Below, one piece after another: positions 1-8,938 of a DNA stretch of 64,000 nt (position 1 is its first letter; the number at the start of each line of letters is the position of its first letter). The position numbers and the translations under genes were made by a program. Source of the DNA: Caldilineaceae bacterium (GTDB lineage: Bacteria > Chloroflexota > Anaerolineae > Caldilineales > Caldilineaceae). The notes under the pieces are model-generated. The model made no database searches, was not told the DNA's origin, and saw only the letters and a list, made by a program, of their open reading frames with translations. The stretch is from assembly GCA_020634755.1 (NCBI GenBank), contig JACKBC010000013.1, positions 1-64,000 of the forward strand. The letters run 5' to 3'.

Positions 1-18
1 AATTAATCAAGTTGAATC

Positions 19-72
19 AAAAAAGAGCAAGTCTGGCTGATGCATAAGCAGTGGCCAGACTTGCTCTTTTTT
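19..72. terminator. Perfect 19-bp hairpin with T-tracts on both strands
   Basis: Bases 19-37 pair perfectly with 54-72 around a 16-nt loop. The arms begin and end in A6/T6, so either strand gives a stable stem followed by a U-run. It can act as a bidirectional intrinsic terminator, for the protease gene (minus strand) and for an unseen gene to the left. Confidence 0.7.
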
Positions 73-154
73 GATGAAGACTTTGGCTTGCGCAACGCAG
101 ATTGCCTGAATGCGTCCCCACAGGGATCCCACCGCGCGAAAATCCTGTGCGTCC

Positions 155-205
155 ACAGTAACCAAAGCGGCCAGGTCGCATAGATCTGGCCGCTTTGGTT
201 ACTGT
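155..205. repeat. Perfect 20-bp inverted repeat downstream of the protease gene
   Basis: Arms 155-174 and 186-205 are perfectly complementary with an 11-nt loop. The hairpin lies about 30 nt past the stop codon of the minus-strand protease gene. No U-run follows on either strand, so a role in mRNA 3'-end stabilisation is as likely as termination. Confidence 0.55.
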
Positions 206-233
206 AGTAAAATGTAGGTATATTGCCGTTGAT

Positions 234-3200
234 CTAGTGCTCAATCACCGGCAGGAAGAATTCTACCTTTTTGCCACCAGTGGTGTCGACAGCGTCGATA
301 CCGGCTGCGTTAACCCCGGCATGCGTATCGACCGAGATTACAGTGAAACCCATGACCCCACCGCTGCCAATATGCGAGACCGCGCCCAAATATTTCGTAT
401 CTGGGTTCAGACCGTTCCAGCTTACATCAATGGCGCCAGTCGTGCCGATGGTTGCTGCGGTTGGCGCCGAGTCTACGGACAGGCTGCCACCCGAGGCGTT
501 GGGCACTGCCCACATGGAGAGGGTGTATGGCAGCGGCGCATTGGGAACAGACCAACCGTGAACCACCATGGTATAGGTGCCGTCCGCGGGCGATGTCAAT
601 TCGATCAGCTCATCGGTGCCGCCGTTGGTGCTGCTGGCAATAATGTTGCCTGATGGACCCTTTAGGAAAAGGTCAATATCATCGGGACCGGGGATAACCA
701 TTTGCCAGCGCACAAGCAATGCATCGGAAATGGTGAAGGGTATCTCCTGTACGCCGACGGACGAGTCGTCAGGACTGGGGTACGTCTGGTCGGGGTCCTG
801 GCCGATGGAGCCGGTGGCCGGCGTGTCTGCGACCAGCCCGTGCGGTGCGGCGGCATAGGGGCCGGTGTAGCCAAAGCGTACGTCAAAACTCAGCGAGCCA
901 GACGTGCCGGCGCCATCCACCTGGGTCGGTGCATCGAACAGCGCGCCGCGTACAGCAAGCGGGCTATATACATCGTAGTGTCCCGTGGCATCGCTCCAGG
1001 TTAACGAACCAAAGCGCCATTCATCCACCGGCGCGCTTACGTTGGTAAAGGTGACGGCGTAGGTGGCTGACTGCCCCTTTTTGAGGTGGAGCGTGGAGGG
1101 AGCAACCGTAACTTGGTAGCCGGCCGGGGCGTTGACGGACACAGTGTAATCGCGCCAGCCGCTCTCTTTAGCCACGCTGGTCACGGTGCGGATTACGGTT
1201 TGGCTGCCTGGCAATTCGGCAATGCCAATCGACGGTAGATTCAAGTCACTTGGATCCGCAGGAATGCCGAGTGAGGCTAGGTAGTCACAGGTGCCCGCCG
1301 TAAAGACGCCGAAATCCATGCCGCATGTAAATGCGGCATATTCGAACAAACCGGCATCATATGCCAGCCCCGGCTCCAGAATCGAGCCCTTGCCGGCTTT
1401 GTTGCCCGCATCCACATGACCGGCGCCCATATCAAACGGGTCGGCCTGGCTCACGCGGTCGTTGTCGCGCACATCCTGATAGGCCGTGGTCATAATGGCT
1501 GAGCGGGCCATGGCCGGGCTCCAGTCGGGATGCGCCTGCTTGATCAGGGCCAGAATGCCGGCAATGTGCGGGCTGGACATGGACGTACCCGCAATGGCCT
1601 GGAAGAGTTCGCCCGGATAGCCGCCAATGGGCGTGGGCGAGTTGCCGGCCAGAATCTGCAAACCGGGCGCCGTAATATCGGGTTTGATAATGTCCGGCGC
1701 AATGGGATTGGGGCCACGGGACGAGAAGATCGTCATGGAAGGCGCTGGTTCCCACGTGCTAAGTTCTTCGCCATTAATGTGCGCTGTTGGATTGGCATCC
1801 GCCGCAATATAGGCTTTGATGGCCAGGCCGGGTGTCTGGTCAATGTGGACCGAAGGCACCCAATGTGTATCGGTGAAGAGATTGTTGTCGTCCGTATTCT
1901 CATACATGATCATGCCCACGCCGCCGGCAATTGCCACGGCCAGACTCTTGTCGGCCCGGGCAATGGAGCCGCGTCGACAGAGCACAATGGCGCCAGACAC
2001 CTTGCTTGGATCTAACGTGCCGGGGATACAGAGATCGCCGCCGGCAAATTCAGCATCCACCAGCGGGGCATCACCAACACCGGGCGTAATGGAGGCGCCG
2101 GGATAGGTGGCGCCATTGCCCAGAACCACCGTGCCTTGGAAGAAGCGACTTTGCGTGCTGGCGCCCACTGTGGTTAGCCAGGGCATGGTGCCCGGATTGC
2201 CAAGCGTAGAGGGTGCAGAGCCAGAATTGCCGGCCGATGTCGCAATAAATACGCCAGCCGCATCGGCAAATAGGAACGCAATCTCATCACCGCCGGGGGC
2301 GGAAGCGCCGCCACCGATGGAGTAGTTGATCACGTCGACGCCATCTTCGACGGCCTGGTCAATCGCGCTGGCCAGATCGGATGTGAATCCGCCCAAGTCG
2401 CCCAGGCCTTTATAGGCAATAATGCGCGCGCGAGGCGCAATGCCGGAAACGTTGCCGCGCGCAATGCCATATATGCTGGCCGCCACATTGGCATTGCCGG
2501 CCGCGGTCGAGGCCGTGTGCGTGCCGTGACCATTGTCATCGCGTGCGGAATCATACTCTGCCGGATCGGCGCCAATCAGCGCTCGGTATGTATCGAGCAT
2601 CTGGCGCGCGCCAATCAGTTTGTTGTTACAGGTAAAAGGTGCATCATTGGAATTGTGCGCCGTATTGCCAAATTCACAGGTGGGGCGGCTGTCGTCCAGC
2701 GTAATGCCTAGCGGGCGATACGTGCCATCGTCGGCAAAGCTGGGGTGTTCGGGCCAAATGCCGCTATCGATGATACCCACAATGACGCCCTCGCCATTAT
2801 ACCCTTTGAGCCAGATGCCACCTGGATCGGTCAGCCCCAAAAAGGCGGGGCTGCTGTCCGTCTGCGCCTGGCGCAATTCATCGTGCATGATGCGCACCAC
2901 GCCATTCTGCTTGGAAACTTCGTCCACCTGCGCCAGCGTCAACTGGGCGGCGAAGCCATTGGCGGCATAGACATAATCATGCAGCTTGGCGTTGCTTTGC
3001 ACACCGGCCGATTCCAGGGCGCTCGTGTGGGTGGATTCCAAAAACTTTGCATATTTTTTGACGTGCGCGCTCTTGGGGTTAATCTTCTTCCCCTTGCCGG
3101 GCTTGGTGGCCTGATAGCCTGGCACATCCCCCTCATAAGCAATGACCGGATCATTGGCCATCACCACAATATAGACATTGTTGGTGATGCTGAGATCCGG

Positions 3201-3305
3201 CTGTCCAGAAGAGCTAGAGGGCTCATCAAATTTGGCATAGGCCGGTGAAACTAAGCTCGACAATAGCAAGAGCGTAGTAATCAATATTGGAAATGTCTTT
3301 CTCAT
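234..3305 (-). CDS. Secreted S8 family serine protease (subtilisin-like, with PA-type insert)
   Basis: Extracellular endopeptidase of about 1023 residues. The start at 3305 is chosen because AAGGAAGG lies 5 nt upstream and the protein then opens with a signal peptide (MRKTFPIL, Leu-rich core, SPAYA cleavage site). An I9-like propeptide follows to about residue 140. The catalytic triad is visible: Asp in GIIDSGIWPE (about 180), His in DDNGHGTHTAS (about 260), oxyanion Asn in TSAGNSG (about 360) and Ser in IAGTSMSSPH (about 575). Between His and Ser, about residues 400-510 resemble a PA insert, as in plant cucumisin-type enzymes and bacterial lactocepins. The C-terminal 350 residues are beta-rich (Fn3-like, then a PPC-like stretch with DDIDLFLKGPSG). 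Likely a nutrient-scavenging enzyme. The gene is monocistronic, with hairpins after its stop. Confidence 0.93.
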   Translation of the reverse strand: MRKTFPILITTLLLLSSLVSPAYAKFDEPSSSSGQPDLSITNNVYIVVMANDPVIAYEGDVPGYQATKPGKGKKINPKSAHVKKYAKFLESTHTSALESAGVQSNAKLHDYVYAANGFAAQLTLAQVDEVSKQNGVVRIMHDELRQAQTDSSPAFLGLTDPGGIWLKGYNGEGVIVGIIDSGIWPEHPSFADDGTYRPLGITLDDSRPTCEFGNTAHNSNDAPFTCNNKLIGARQMLDTYRALIGADPAEYDSARDDNGHGTHTASTAAGNANVAASIYGIARGNVSGIAPRARIIAYKGLGDLGGFTSDLASAIDQAVEDGVDVINYSIGGGASAPGGDEIAFLFADAAGVFIATSAGNSGSAPSTLGNPGTMPWLTTVGASTQSRFFQGTVVLGNGATYPGASITPGVGDAPLVDAEFAGGDLCIPGTLDPSKVSGAIVLCRRGSIARADKSLAVAIAGGVGMIMYENTDDNNLFTDTHWVPSVHIDQTPGLAIKAYIAADANPTAHINGEELSTWEPAPSMTIFSSRGPNPIAPDIIKPDITAPGLQILAGNSPTPIGGYPGELFQAIAGTSMSSPHIAGILALIKQAHPDWSPAMARSAIMTTAYQDVRDNDRVSQADPFDMGAGHVDAGNKAGKGSILEPGLAYDAGLFEYAAFTCGMDFGVFTAGTCDYLASLGIPADPSDLNLPSIGIAELPGSQTVIRTVTSVAKESGWRDYTVSVNAPAGYQVTVAPSTLHLKKGQSATYAVTFTNVSAPVDEWRFGSLTWSDATGHYDVYSPLAVRGALFDAPTQVDGAGTSGSLSFDVRFGYTGPYAAAPHGLVADTPATGSIGQDPDQTYPSPDDSSVGVQEIPFTISDALLVRWQMVIPGPDDIDLFLKGPSGNIIASSTNGGTDELIELTSPADGTYTMVVHGWSVPNAPLPYTLSMWAVPNASGGSLSVDSAPTAATIGTTGAIDVSWNGLNPDTKYLGAVSHIGSGGVMGFTVISVDTHAGVNAAGIDAVDTTGGKKVEFFLPVIEH

Positions 3306-3607
3306 ATTGCCTTCCTTAAATTGTGAGTCGTGGAACTGGAAAAACGTAAATCTAGATGACTTTTGCAAAGGTAGCCGAAAATTGTATGAAGCACTGAACT
3401 GTAAATTTGGTTATCCCTGGCGTGACTTTGTCTATTGACAAGCACCGACTCAGAGAATTTACATACAGTTGCTTTTTACATAAGTTGCTCAATGTAATCG
3501 GACAGGCGCCCGGCTATGGCCAAGCATTGCGAAAGTCGTAACCAAAAGTGAAATAAATCACCCACACAAATCCAAAATAGATCAGTGGGCGACCTAGTTC
3601 CCTAATC

Positions 3608-3695
3608 ACTTATGTTGCGCAGGCCCAGAGGAAAGTCGGCTCGCCGACGTTCCTGTTTCTCTCTAGCAGGCTGGCTGTCGCTGCGTAACGTGAGT
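3608..3695 (+). mobile_element. 88-bp MITE-like element, copy 1
   Basis: This copy is the same length (88 bp) as those at 9588-9675 and 31956-32043 and clearly homologous to them. The ends form an imperfect 14-bp inverted repeat (ACTTATGTTGCGCA / TGCGTAACGTGAGT), and an internal palindrome GTCGG-ctcg-CCGAC sits near base 3640. The flanks TAATC and TATGA do not match, so any target duplication has decayed. The rest of the gap 3306-3966 is AT-rich with no recognisable gene; it must hold the promoter of the protease gene. Confidence 0.8.
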
Positions 3696-3966
3696 TATGA
3701 TTTGCGAAAAAATGTGATTCAACCGGTATAGATGTGGTTGATGTTTCCACTACGGAGGGACGCGTCATGTTGCTGATTTTGTAAAACATTTATGCGGAAC
3801 GACATTTTTGGGGGGGACTGCACTTTAGGTCTGATGAAAGAGTCCTAATTTCATCAAAACACAAATATGAAATTCTAGTTAAGAAAGTGTTGTTAAATAT
3901 AAATGAAATTTACATTATTGTCAAGGGGTATTTTTAAATTGGGGTATTGCGTGAAATGAGCAGCAA

Positions 3967-4644
3967 CTACGGGGTCGGTAAATCAAAGCGATAACCAGCG
4001 CCGCGCACCGTTACAATGAGGGAAGGCTGGTCCGGTTCGTCAATCTTATTGCGCAGCTGACGCACATAAACATCGACAATGTTGGATGCCGTATCAAAAT
4101 CGTAGCCCCAAATCCCCAGCAGAATCTGTTCACGCGAGAGCACCTGTTGGGGGTGGCGCATAAAATATTCAAGCAGGGCAAATTCGCGTTTAGAGAGCGC
4201 AATGAGATTGTCGTTGCGCCACGCCCGCTGCGCCAATAGATCCAGTTGCAGCGTGCCTGCCTGTAGCCGCGCCGATTCAGGCTGATCAAAACGGCGCATG
4301 ACCGCTTGGATACGCGCCAATAGCTCTTCAAAGGCAAAGGGTTTGGTCAGGTAGTCATCGGCGCCGGCATGAAGCGCGGCAATTTTATTTTTGAGATCGT
4401 CACGTGCTGTAAGCATAATGACCGGCATGCGCGGGCGCCGCGCGCGCAGTTGCTCCAATACCTGGTGGCCGTTGAGTCCCGGCAGCGAGATGTCGAGCAG
4501 CACCAATTCAATTGTCTCATCTGTGGCCAGATCGAGGCCTTCTTCACCGCGTGCGGCAATTACTATCTGGTGGCTATGGGCTTCTAGGCCCCGTTTCAGC
4601 ACTTGTGAAATGCCTTTATCGTCCTCAATAATTAATATACGCAT
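3967..4644 (-). CDS. OmpR/PhoB-family response regulator
   Basis: DNA-binding response regulator of 225 residues, the usual family length. The receiver domain (1-115) has the acidic pair in IIEDDKG, phospho-acceptor Asp51 in LLDISLPG, Thr79 in MLTARDD and Lys101 in YLTKPFAFEEL. The winged-helix domain (130-222) ends with the characteristic DVYVRQLRNKID and VRGAGYRF. It lies 94 nt downstream of the sensor kinase on the same strand, so they are probably co-transcribed with the kinase first, the reverse of the common order. Cytoplasmic; the regulon cannot be deduced. The family assignment is firm. Confidence 0.95.
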   Translation of the reverse strand: MRILIIEDDKGISQVLKRGLEAHSHQIVIAARGEEGLDLATDETIELVLLDISLPGLNGHQVLEQLRARRPRMPVIMLTARDDLKNKIAALHAGADDYLTKPFAFEELLARIQAVMRRFDQPESARLQAGTLQLDLLAQRAWRNDNLIALSKREFALLEYFMRHPQQVLSREQILLGIWGYDFDTASNIVDVYVRQLRNKIDEPDQPSLIVTVRGAGYRFDLPTP

Positions 4645-4738
4645 AATAGCTACAGCTTGTATCGGGAGTCCCTATATTTGTGGCCTGAAAAACTCAACTG
4701 CGCCAATTGTGCTCGGGGCGCTGAGTTCAACCGGCAAA

Positions 4739-6145
4739 TTATACCGCATTCTGGGTGAGCGCAGGTTCCGCCGGCAATTGTACAGAAGCGGGCGCCTTAA
4801 GCAAAGGTAAATAGCAGCGTATAATGGTTCCCTGTTGAAGTACGCTCTCGGCCTCAATGCGTCCCCCGTGCGCGGTTATAATGCTTTTGGCAATGGCCAG
4901 GCCAAGACCGCTGCCGTCGCGTTTGTGGGCGCGTGCTTCATCCATACGATAAAAACGGTCAAAGATTTTGGCCAAATGTTCTTCTGAAATTCCGGAGCCC
5001 TGATCTTGTACTTCCATTTGTGCTTCGTTGCCCATTTTATTGGCACAAAGGGTGATGATGTTTCCGGTGGGCCCATATTTGGCGGCATTGTCAATCAGAA
5101 TCAAGATGGCTTGGATCAGGCGCGTGCGATCGATGCGGACCTTGCCCTCTGCCATGGGGCCGATATGAACATGGGCGCCATATTGGCGAGCCAGAACATT
5201 GCCTCGTTCAGCCAGCTCCCTGAGTAAAGAGGGCAAAGAAACAATTTCCCAGTCGTAGGGCAAGGCGCCGGCATCTGACCGCGCAAGAAACAGTAGATCT
5301 TCAACCATATGTGACATATGGCTGCTCTCGCGCACAATCTCCTCGAGCAGCTCGGTATGGACACAGGTGCGCTCCAGGTCTAACGCTACTTCTGCGTTGG
5401 CCCGCAGCACGGTCAAAGGCGTGCGTAATTCGTGGGAGATATCGGCAATAAAATCACTCTTGATCTGTAGCGTGTTTGCCAGATCGGCGGCTACCTTTTG
5501 TTGGGCGCGCAAGATCCGGATGATGAGATAGGCCAGAGTAGCGCCAATGAGGATATAGCCAATCAGCTTGCCGATGAGTAGAACGCGAATGTGGTTGACC
5601 GAATTCTCAACATCTTCTACAGACTTGGTGGCGAGTTGTTCACCATATCGTTCAACCTGCCTGACATCTCGCTCTAGTTTTGCAAGCAACATGAGCCCTT
5701 CGTCACTGGCTAATTCAAAAGATGTGCGGTCGCTTTCATACAGTTCAATGGCTGGCCGAAAATGGTTATAATAAAGCTCCGCTCCGCGATGCAAATCACC
5801 CGGATTTATAGAATCGAGTCCGTTTATATCGACCTTATTCAAAGAGTCGATCTTGGAGAGTAAGTTTTGATAAGCGGCATCAAATTCCTGAATCCGGCGT
5901 GGTGAGGGACCCCCAAAGATAAGGTTGTCATGGTAATGTCGCACATCGAGGACGGCTAGTCGCACCGCATCCGCCTTGTCTTCTACCTCCAGATCATCTT
6001 GAATGGCTTGGACCACAATGCCGCGCACGCTTTCGTTGAGACGAAGCTCAATGAGGCCTACAACGGCAATCACGAGGATGAGCCCGCCGATCATGACGCT
6101 GGCTATTTGCCAGGAATGTTTTTTTAGCCCGTCCACCCAAGACAT
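4739..6145 (-). CDS. Membrane-bound sensor histidine kinase
   Basis: Sensor kinase partner of the adjacent response regulator, about 468 residues. The start at 6145 (MSWVDGLKKH) follows GGAAAGGG; an in-frame ATG 48 nt upstream is less likely. One TM segment lies near residues 12-33, then an extracytoplasmic helical sensor of about 150 residues, a second TM near 190-210 (IGYILIGATLAYLII), and a HisKA domain with the phosphorylated His in DISHELRTPL. The HATPase domain shows the N box (LILIDNAAKYGP), G1 (DQGSGISEEH), F box (FDRFYRMDEA) and G2 (GSGLGLAI). No HAMP domain is obvious; a short helical linker connects TM2 to HisKA. The ligand is unknown. Confidence 0.93.
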   Translation of the reverse strand: MSWVDGLKKHSWQIASVMIGGLILVIAVVGLIELRLNESVRGIVVQAIQDDLEVEDKADAVRLAVLDVRHYHDNLIFGGPSPRRIQEFDAAYQNLLSKIDSLNKVDINGLDSINPGDLHRGAELYYNHFRPAIELYESDRTSFELASDEGLMLLAKLERDVRQVERYGEQLATKSVEDVENSVNHIRVLLIGKLIGYILIGATLAYLIIRILRAQQKVAADLANTLQIKSDFIADISHELRTPLTVLRANAEVALDLERTCVHTELLEEIVRESSHMSHMVEDLLFLARSDAGALPYDWEIVSLPSLLRELAERGNVLARQYGAHVHIGPMAEGKVRIDRTRLIQAILILIDNAAKYGPTGNIITLCANKMGNEAQMEVQDQGSGISEEHLAKIFDRFYRMDEARAHKRDGSGLGLAIAKSIITAHGGRIEAESVLQQGTIIRCYLPLLKAPASVQLPAEPALTQNAV

Positions 6146-6213
6146 GGGGTTCCCTTTCCATACGACACACATACTGACGTGTACTTGATACACTGTTCGG
6201 AAATATGTTCGCT

Positions 6214-6262
6214 ACCAAATCTGTCAGGTCTCGACGACCTGACAGGATTTAGTCTACAAGCT
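6214..6262 (+). repeat. Dispersed CTGTCAGGTC palindrome, copy A
   Basis: CTGTCAGGTC-tcgac-GACCTGACAG forms a hairpin at 6221-6245. It is followed by a tail (tttagtctacaagctat) that is also present at 63568-63585 and, on the minus strand, upstream of 28123. It belongs to a repeat family with four members in the window. It lies in the 711-bp gap between the kinase gene and the first dioxygenase gene. Confidence 0.75.
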
Positions 6263-6514
6263 ATTTTTGAAAGATGATGTAGTGCAATGCAACGGTATTG
6301 GCAATATCCGCATCGGTTCTGTTTGGTCAAATGGGGCCATCAGGTGGGAGTTGTGTTGCAATACCAGCAGGTGTCATCACACGACAAAGATTGGCGATAA
6401 GGGGCAAAGGTCTTATTGCATCGGGCCTCCAAAAGACGCTCGCCCTGTTTACGAAGTGGGCGCCACGCGTCATCACCCAGCGCGGGCGCAAATATAGCTT
6501 TTGATCGGAAACCG

Positions 6515-6597
6515 GCTAAGTGTGTCCGTAAATTCTCTGCGCCAAAGCGATCTGTCAGAGTGGGCATAGGGTTCACACCCGAATTTGCAGATAGGTT
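6515..6597 (+). repeat. Fragment of a longer dispersed repeat
   Basis: This stretch (CTAAGTGTGTCCGTAAATTCTCTG ... GGGTTCAC ... CCGAAT) aligns by eye along its whole length with 63451-63531. In both places a CTGTCAGGTC palindrome is nearby. No intact protein could be recognised in 6260-6600. Confidence 0.6.
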
Positions 6598-6631
6598 CTA
6601 AATGCTAACATAGAGCAGGAGAAAAAGCAAT

Positions 6632-6700
6632 CCCCCTAAACCTATTGGGGTAAGTCCCCAGATAGGGGCCTAACCAAGCGGGTCCCCACAGCGGTTGGGG
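6632..6700 (+). repeat. Three tandem CCCC...GGGG mini-hairpins
   Basis: CCCC 6632-6636 / GGGG 6647-6650, CCCC 6656-6659 / GGGG 6664-6667, and CCCC 6684-6687 / GGGG 6697-6700 form three small stem-loops with different loops, just upstream of the promoter region of the dioxygenase gene. Confidence 0.5.
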
Positions 6701-6728
6701 CCAAGTCATTGCCAAGATTTTTCGCTAA

Positions 6729-6758
6729 TTGCTCTATTTGGCTTGTTCCAAGTATACT
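6729..6758 (+). promoter_or_regulatory. Candidate sigma-70 promoter for the dioxygenase cluster
   Basis: TATACT at 6753-6758 is a good -10 box. TTGCTC at 6729-6734 is a weak -35 with an 18-nt spacer. This would leave a leader of about 90 nt before the ATG at 6857. Confidence 0.35.
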
Positions 6759-6856
6759 ATGGATGCCGTCGCGCGAATTGATTTAGCTTTAGCTGCTTTT
6801 TATGAAATCCGCATCAATTTCTCAACGTATTTGATATAAACTCCCCAGGAATCACC

Positions 6857-7696
6857 ATGAGCACAACCGCCTTTCCCGACCTTGAACGCACGCTACAATT
6901 TTACCCAGTGGAAAATGCCCACCCGCAGCTGCTGACACCTCAGCAAATTCAACAATTTAACGACAAAGGCTACATCTTCCCGCTGGATGTGTTGACGCCC
7001 GATGAGGTGGCTCATCACCGCGCCTACTTTGAGGCGTTGATGGCCAAGACCGAAGCCGCCGGCTGGAACAGCTATTCGATTAACGGCTGGCAAGCACGCT
7101 GCGCCGGCATTTACGATCTGGTGACGCACCCGCGCCTGCTGGACTATGTACAGGATCTGCTGGGCGAAAATCTGATCTGCTGGGCCACACACTATTTTGC
7201 CAAAATGCCCGGCGATGGTAAGCGCGTCAGTTGGCACCAGGATGCCTCCTATTGGCCGCTGACGCCCAGCAAAACGGTGACCGTCTGGCTGGCCATTGAC
7301 GATGTGGATGTGGAAAATGGCGCCATGCAGGTGATCCCCGGCTCGCACGTCCACGGCCAGCTCGATTTTGAGGAAGCCGGCGCCGAAGAGAACAGCGTGC
7401 TCAGCCAGTCAGTGCGCTCGCCCGAATCATATGGGGAGGCGCCGGTGGCTTTCGAGATGAAGGCGGGCCAAATCTCGCTGCACACCGATCTGCTGCTGCA
7501 CGGCTCGGAGCCCAATCTGTCCAACCGGCGCCGTTGTGGGCTCACCATGCGCTTTGTCTCGCCCGACGTGCGCGAATTGAAAGGGTGGCGGCGCAATAGC
7601 ATTATCGCACGCGGCAGCGATCCATCTGGCCACTGGCCGCACAATCCGCGCCCGGCTGGAGACGATATTCCCCTGCCGGAGACAAAGATATTTTGA
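6857..7696 (+). CDS. Phytanoyl-CoA dioxygenase (PhyH) family protein
   Basis: Fe(II)/2-oxoglutarate-dependent dioxygenase of 279 residues. Visible features are the N-terminal helix (QIQQFNDKGYIFPLDVL), the iron-binding HxD in SWHQDASYWPL (about residue 124), GAMQVIPGSH, and the distal His in SLHTDLLLHGSEPN followed by the 2-oxoglutarate-binding Arg in CGLTMRFV. The family hydroxylates small lipophilic or secondary metabolites; the substrate here is unknown. The start has AGGA 7 nt upstream. A second PhyH paralogue follows 100 bp downstream on the same strand, so the two probably share a transcript. Confidence 0.9.
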   Translation: MSTTAFPDLERTLQFYPVENAHPQLLTPQQIQQFNDKGYIFPLDVLTPDEVAHHRAYFEALMAKTEAAGWNSYSINGWQARCAGIYDLVTHPRLLDYVQDLLGENLICWATHYFAKMPGDGKRVSWHQDASYWPLTPSKTVTVWLAIDDVDVENGAMQVIPGSHVHGQLDFEEAGAEENSVLSQSVRSPESYGEAPVAFEMKAGQISLHTDLLLHGSEPNLSNRRRCGLTMRFVSPDVRELKGWRRNSIIARGSDPSGHWPHNPRPAGDDIPLPETKIF

Positions 7697-7785
7697 TTGG
7701 GAGTAGGGCGTATGGGGTAGGGATTAGGCAGGAGGTGCGGTAGCTCTCCCTAATTTCTACTTTCTACGCCTCACTCCCCCAATCT
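7696..7785 (+). repeat. Intercistronic inverted repeat of 8-nt words (locus 1)
   Basis: The purine-rich left arm reads in octamers (GATTGGGA GTAGGGCG TATGGGGT AGGGATTA GG) and pairs with the pyrimidine-rich right arm (CCTAAT TTCTACTT TCTACGCC TCACTCCC CCAATC) with a few mismatches. It fills the gap between the two dioxygenase genes, ending just before the ribosome binding site of the second. Confidence 0.7.
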
Positions 7786-7796
7786 CGGAGGAACCC

Positions 7797-8771
7797 ATGT
7801 CATATTTAACACAGGCGCAAATTGATCAGTTTCGTGACGAAGGTTATCTGTTGGTGGAAGGGCTGCTGGATCCGGTGGCGGATCTGGACCCGATTATTGA
7901 AGAGTATAAAAGCGTGTTGGAACGGCTGGCCCATGATCTCTATGCGGCCGGTACGATTTCGTCTACGTATGATGATCTGCCGTTTGGCGAGCGGGTGATC
8001 CAGATTTATCAGGAGAGCGGTAAAGTCCACGCCCAATATTTTGACTTTTCGCTACCTCAAGGCAACGTGAAGGTAGATACACCCATGTGGGTCGGCCCGG
8101 CGGTCTTCCGCGCGCTACGCAACGAACGGCTGCTGGATGCAGTGGAATCCTTGATTGGTCCAGAAATTTACTCCAACCCGGTGCAGCATGTGCGCATCAA
8201 GCCGCCGGAACATCTGACGCCCAAAAGCGAAAACGGTATGGTCCAGCTCGGCGCCACGCCTTGGCATCAGGACAACGGCGTGATCCTGCCTGCGGCCGAT
8301 GAAAGCGAGATCCTGACGGCTTGGTTTTCCCTGCTGGATGCGCCGGTGGAAAGCGGCTGCTTGCAGGTAATCCCGCGCAGCCATCGCGCTGGGCTGCTGG
8401 CCCATTGCCCGCGGCCCGGCACCGGCCTCACCATCCCCGAAGCGCTCATGGAGACCGAGCAGTCCGTGCCCGTACCCACCAAACGGGGCGATGTGCTCTT
8501 TCTAACCAAGCGCACCTGCCATTCGTCTCTTTCCAATGTGAGCAATTCGATCCGCTGGAGCTTTGACCTGCGCTATAACCCCATTGGCCAAGACACCGGC
8601 CGCGGCGCCTTTCCCGGCTTTATTGCCCGCAGCCGCTTAAACCCGGCCAGCGAGCTGCACGATGCCGATGCCTGGGCGCAGCTCTGGTACGACGCCCGCC
8701 AACGTCTGGCTGAAACCGAATACAACAAGCCATTTAATCGCTGGAGCGCCGACGCGCCCGTGTGTGCTTAA
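7797..8771 (+). CDS. Phytanoyl-CoA dioxygenase (PhyH) family protein
   Basis: Second Fe(II)/2-oxoglutarate dioxygenase of the cluster, 324 residues. CGGAGGAA 5 nt before the ATG fixes the start. The fold markers are QIDQFRDEGYLLVEGLL at the N-terminus, the iron ligands in TPWHQDNGVILP (about residue 160), ESGCLQVIPRSH, and the third ligand in RTCHSSLSNVSNSIRWSFDLRY, where the Arg should bind 2-oxoglutarate. It is only distantly related to its neighbour, so the pair is not a recent duplication. The substrate is unknown; the pairing suggests successive oxidations in one pathway, which is inference. Confidence 0.9.
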   Translation: MSYLTQAQIDQFRDEGYLLVEGLLDPVADLDPIIEEYKSVLERLAHDLYAAGTISSTYDDLPFGERVIQIYQESGKVHAQYFDFSLPQGNVKVDTPMWVGPAVFRALRNERLLDAVESLIGPEIYSNPVQHVRIKPPEHLTPKSENGMVQLGATPWHQDNGVILPAADESEILTAWFSLLDAPVESGCLQVIPRSHRAGLLAHCPRPGTGLTIPEALMETEQSVPVPTKRGDVLFLTKRTCHSSLSNVSNSIRWSFDLRYNPIGQDTGRGAFPGFIARSRLNPASELHDADAWAQLWYDARQRLAETEYNKPFNRWSADAPVCA

Positions 8772-8848
8772 CAGAGTCGATGTTCTGGGATAGATGTCCC
8801 CTTTACGTTGACTCGATCTTGTTGCGAAACGGTTTTATCATCGCCAGG

Positions 8849-8925
8849 AGCGCAAAGGTTCGCAAAGACATTGCCCTGAGGTTCCTTTGCGAATCTTCGC
8901 GTTCTTAGCGCTAGAAATCAACTTT
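8849..8925 (+). repeat. Imperfect inverted repeat, possible 8-nt-word hairpin
   Basis: AGGAGCGCAAAGGTTCGCAAAG pairs with CTTTGCGAATCTTCGCGTTCT with small bulges. The arms can be read in octamers (AACGCGAA GATTCGCA AAG). It sits between the second dioxygenase gene and the RarA-like gene, as the other octamer hairpins sit between co-oriented genes. Confidence 0.5.
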
Positions 8926-8938
8926 CACAAAAAGACAG

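Noticed and set aside
2533..2970. Plus-strand open frame opposite the protease gene
   Set aside because: Antisense shadow of a high-GC coding region; the protease on the other strand has complete catalytic motifs.
6340..6576. Minus-strand open frame upstream of the first dioxygenase
   Set aside because: No recognisable domain, no ribosome binding site, and it overlaps the dispersed repeat at 6515.
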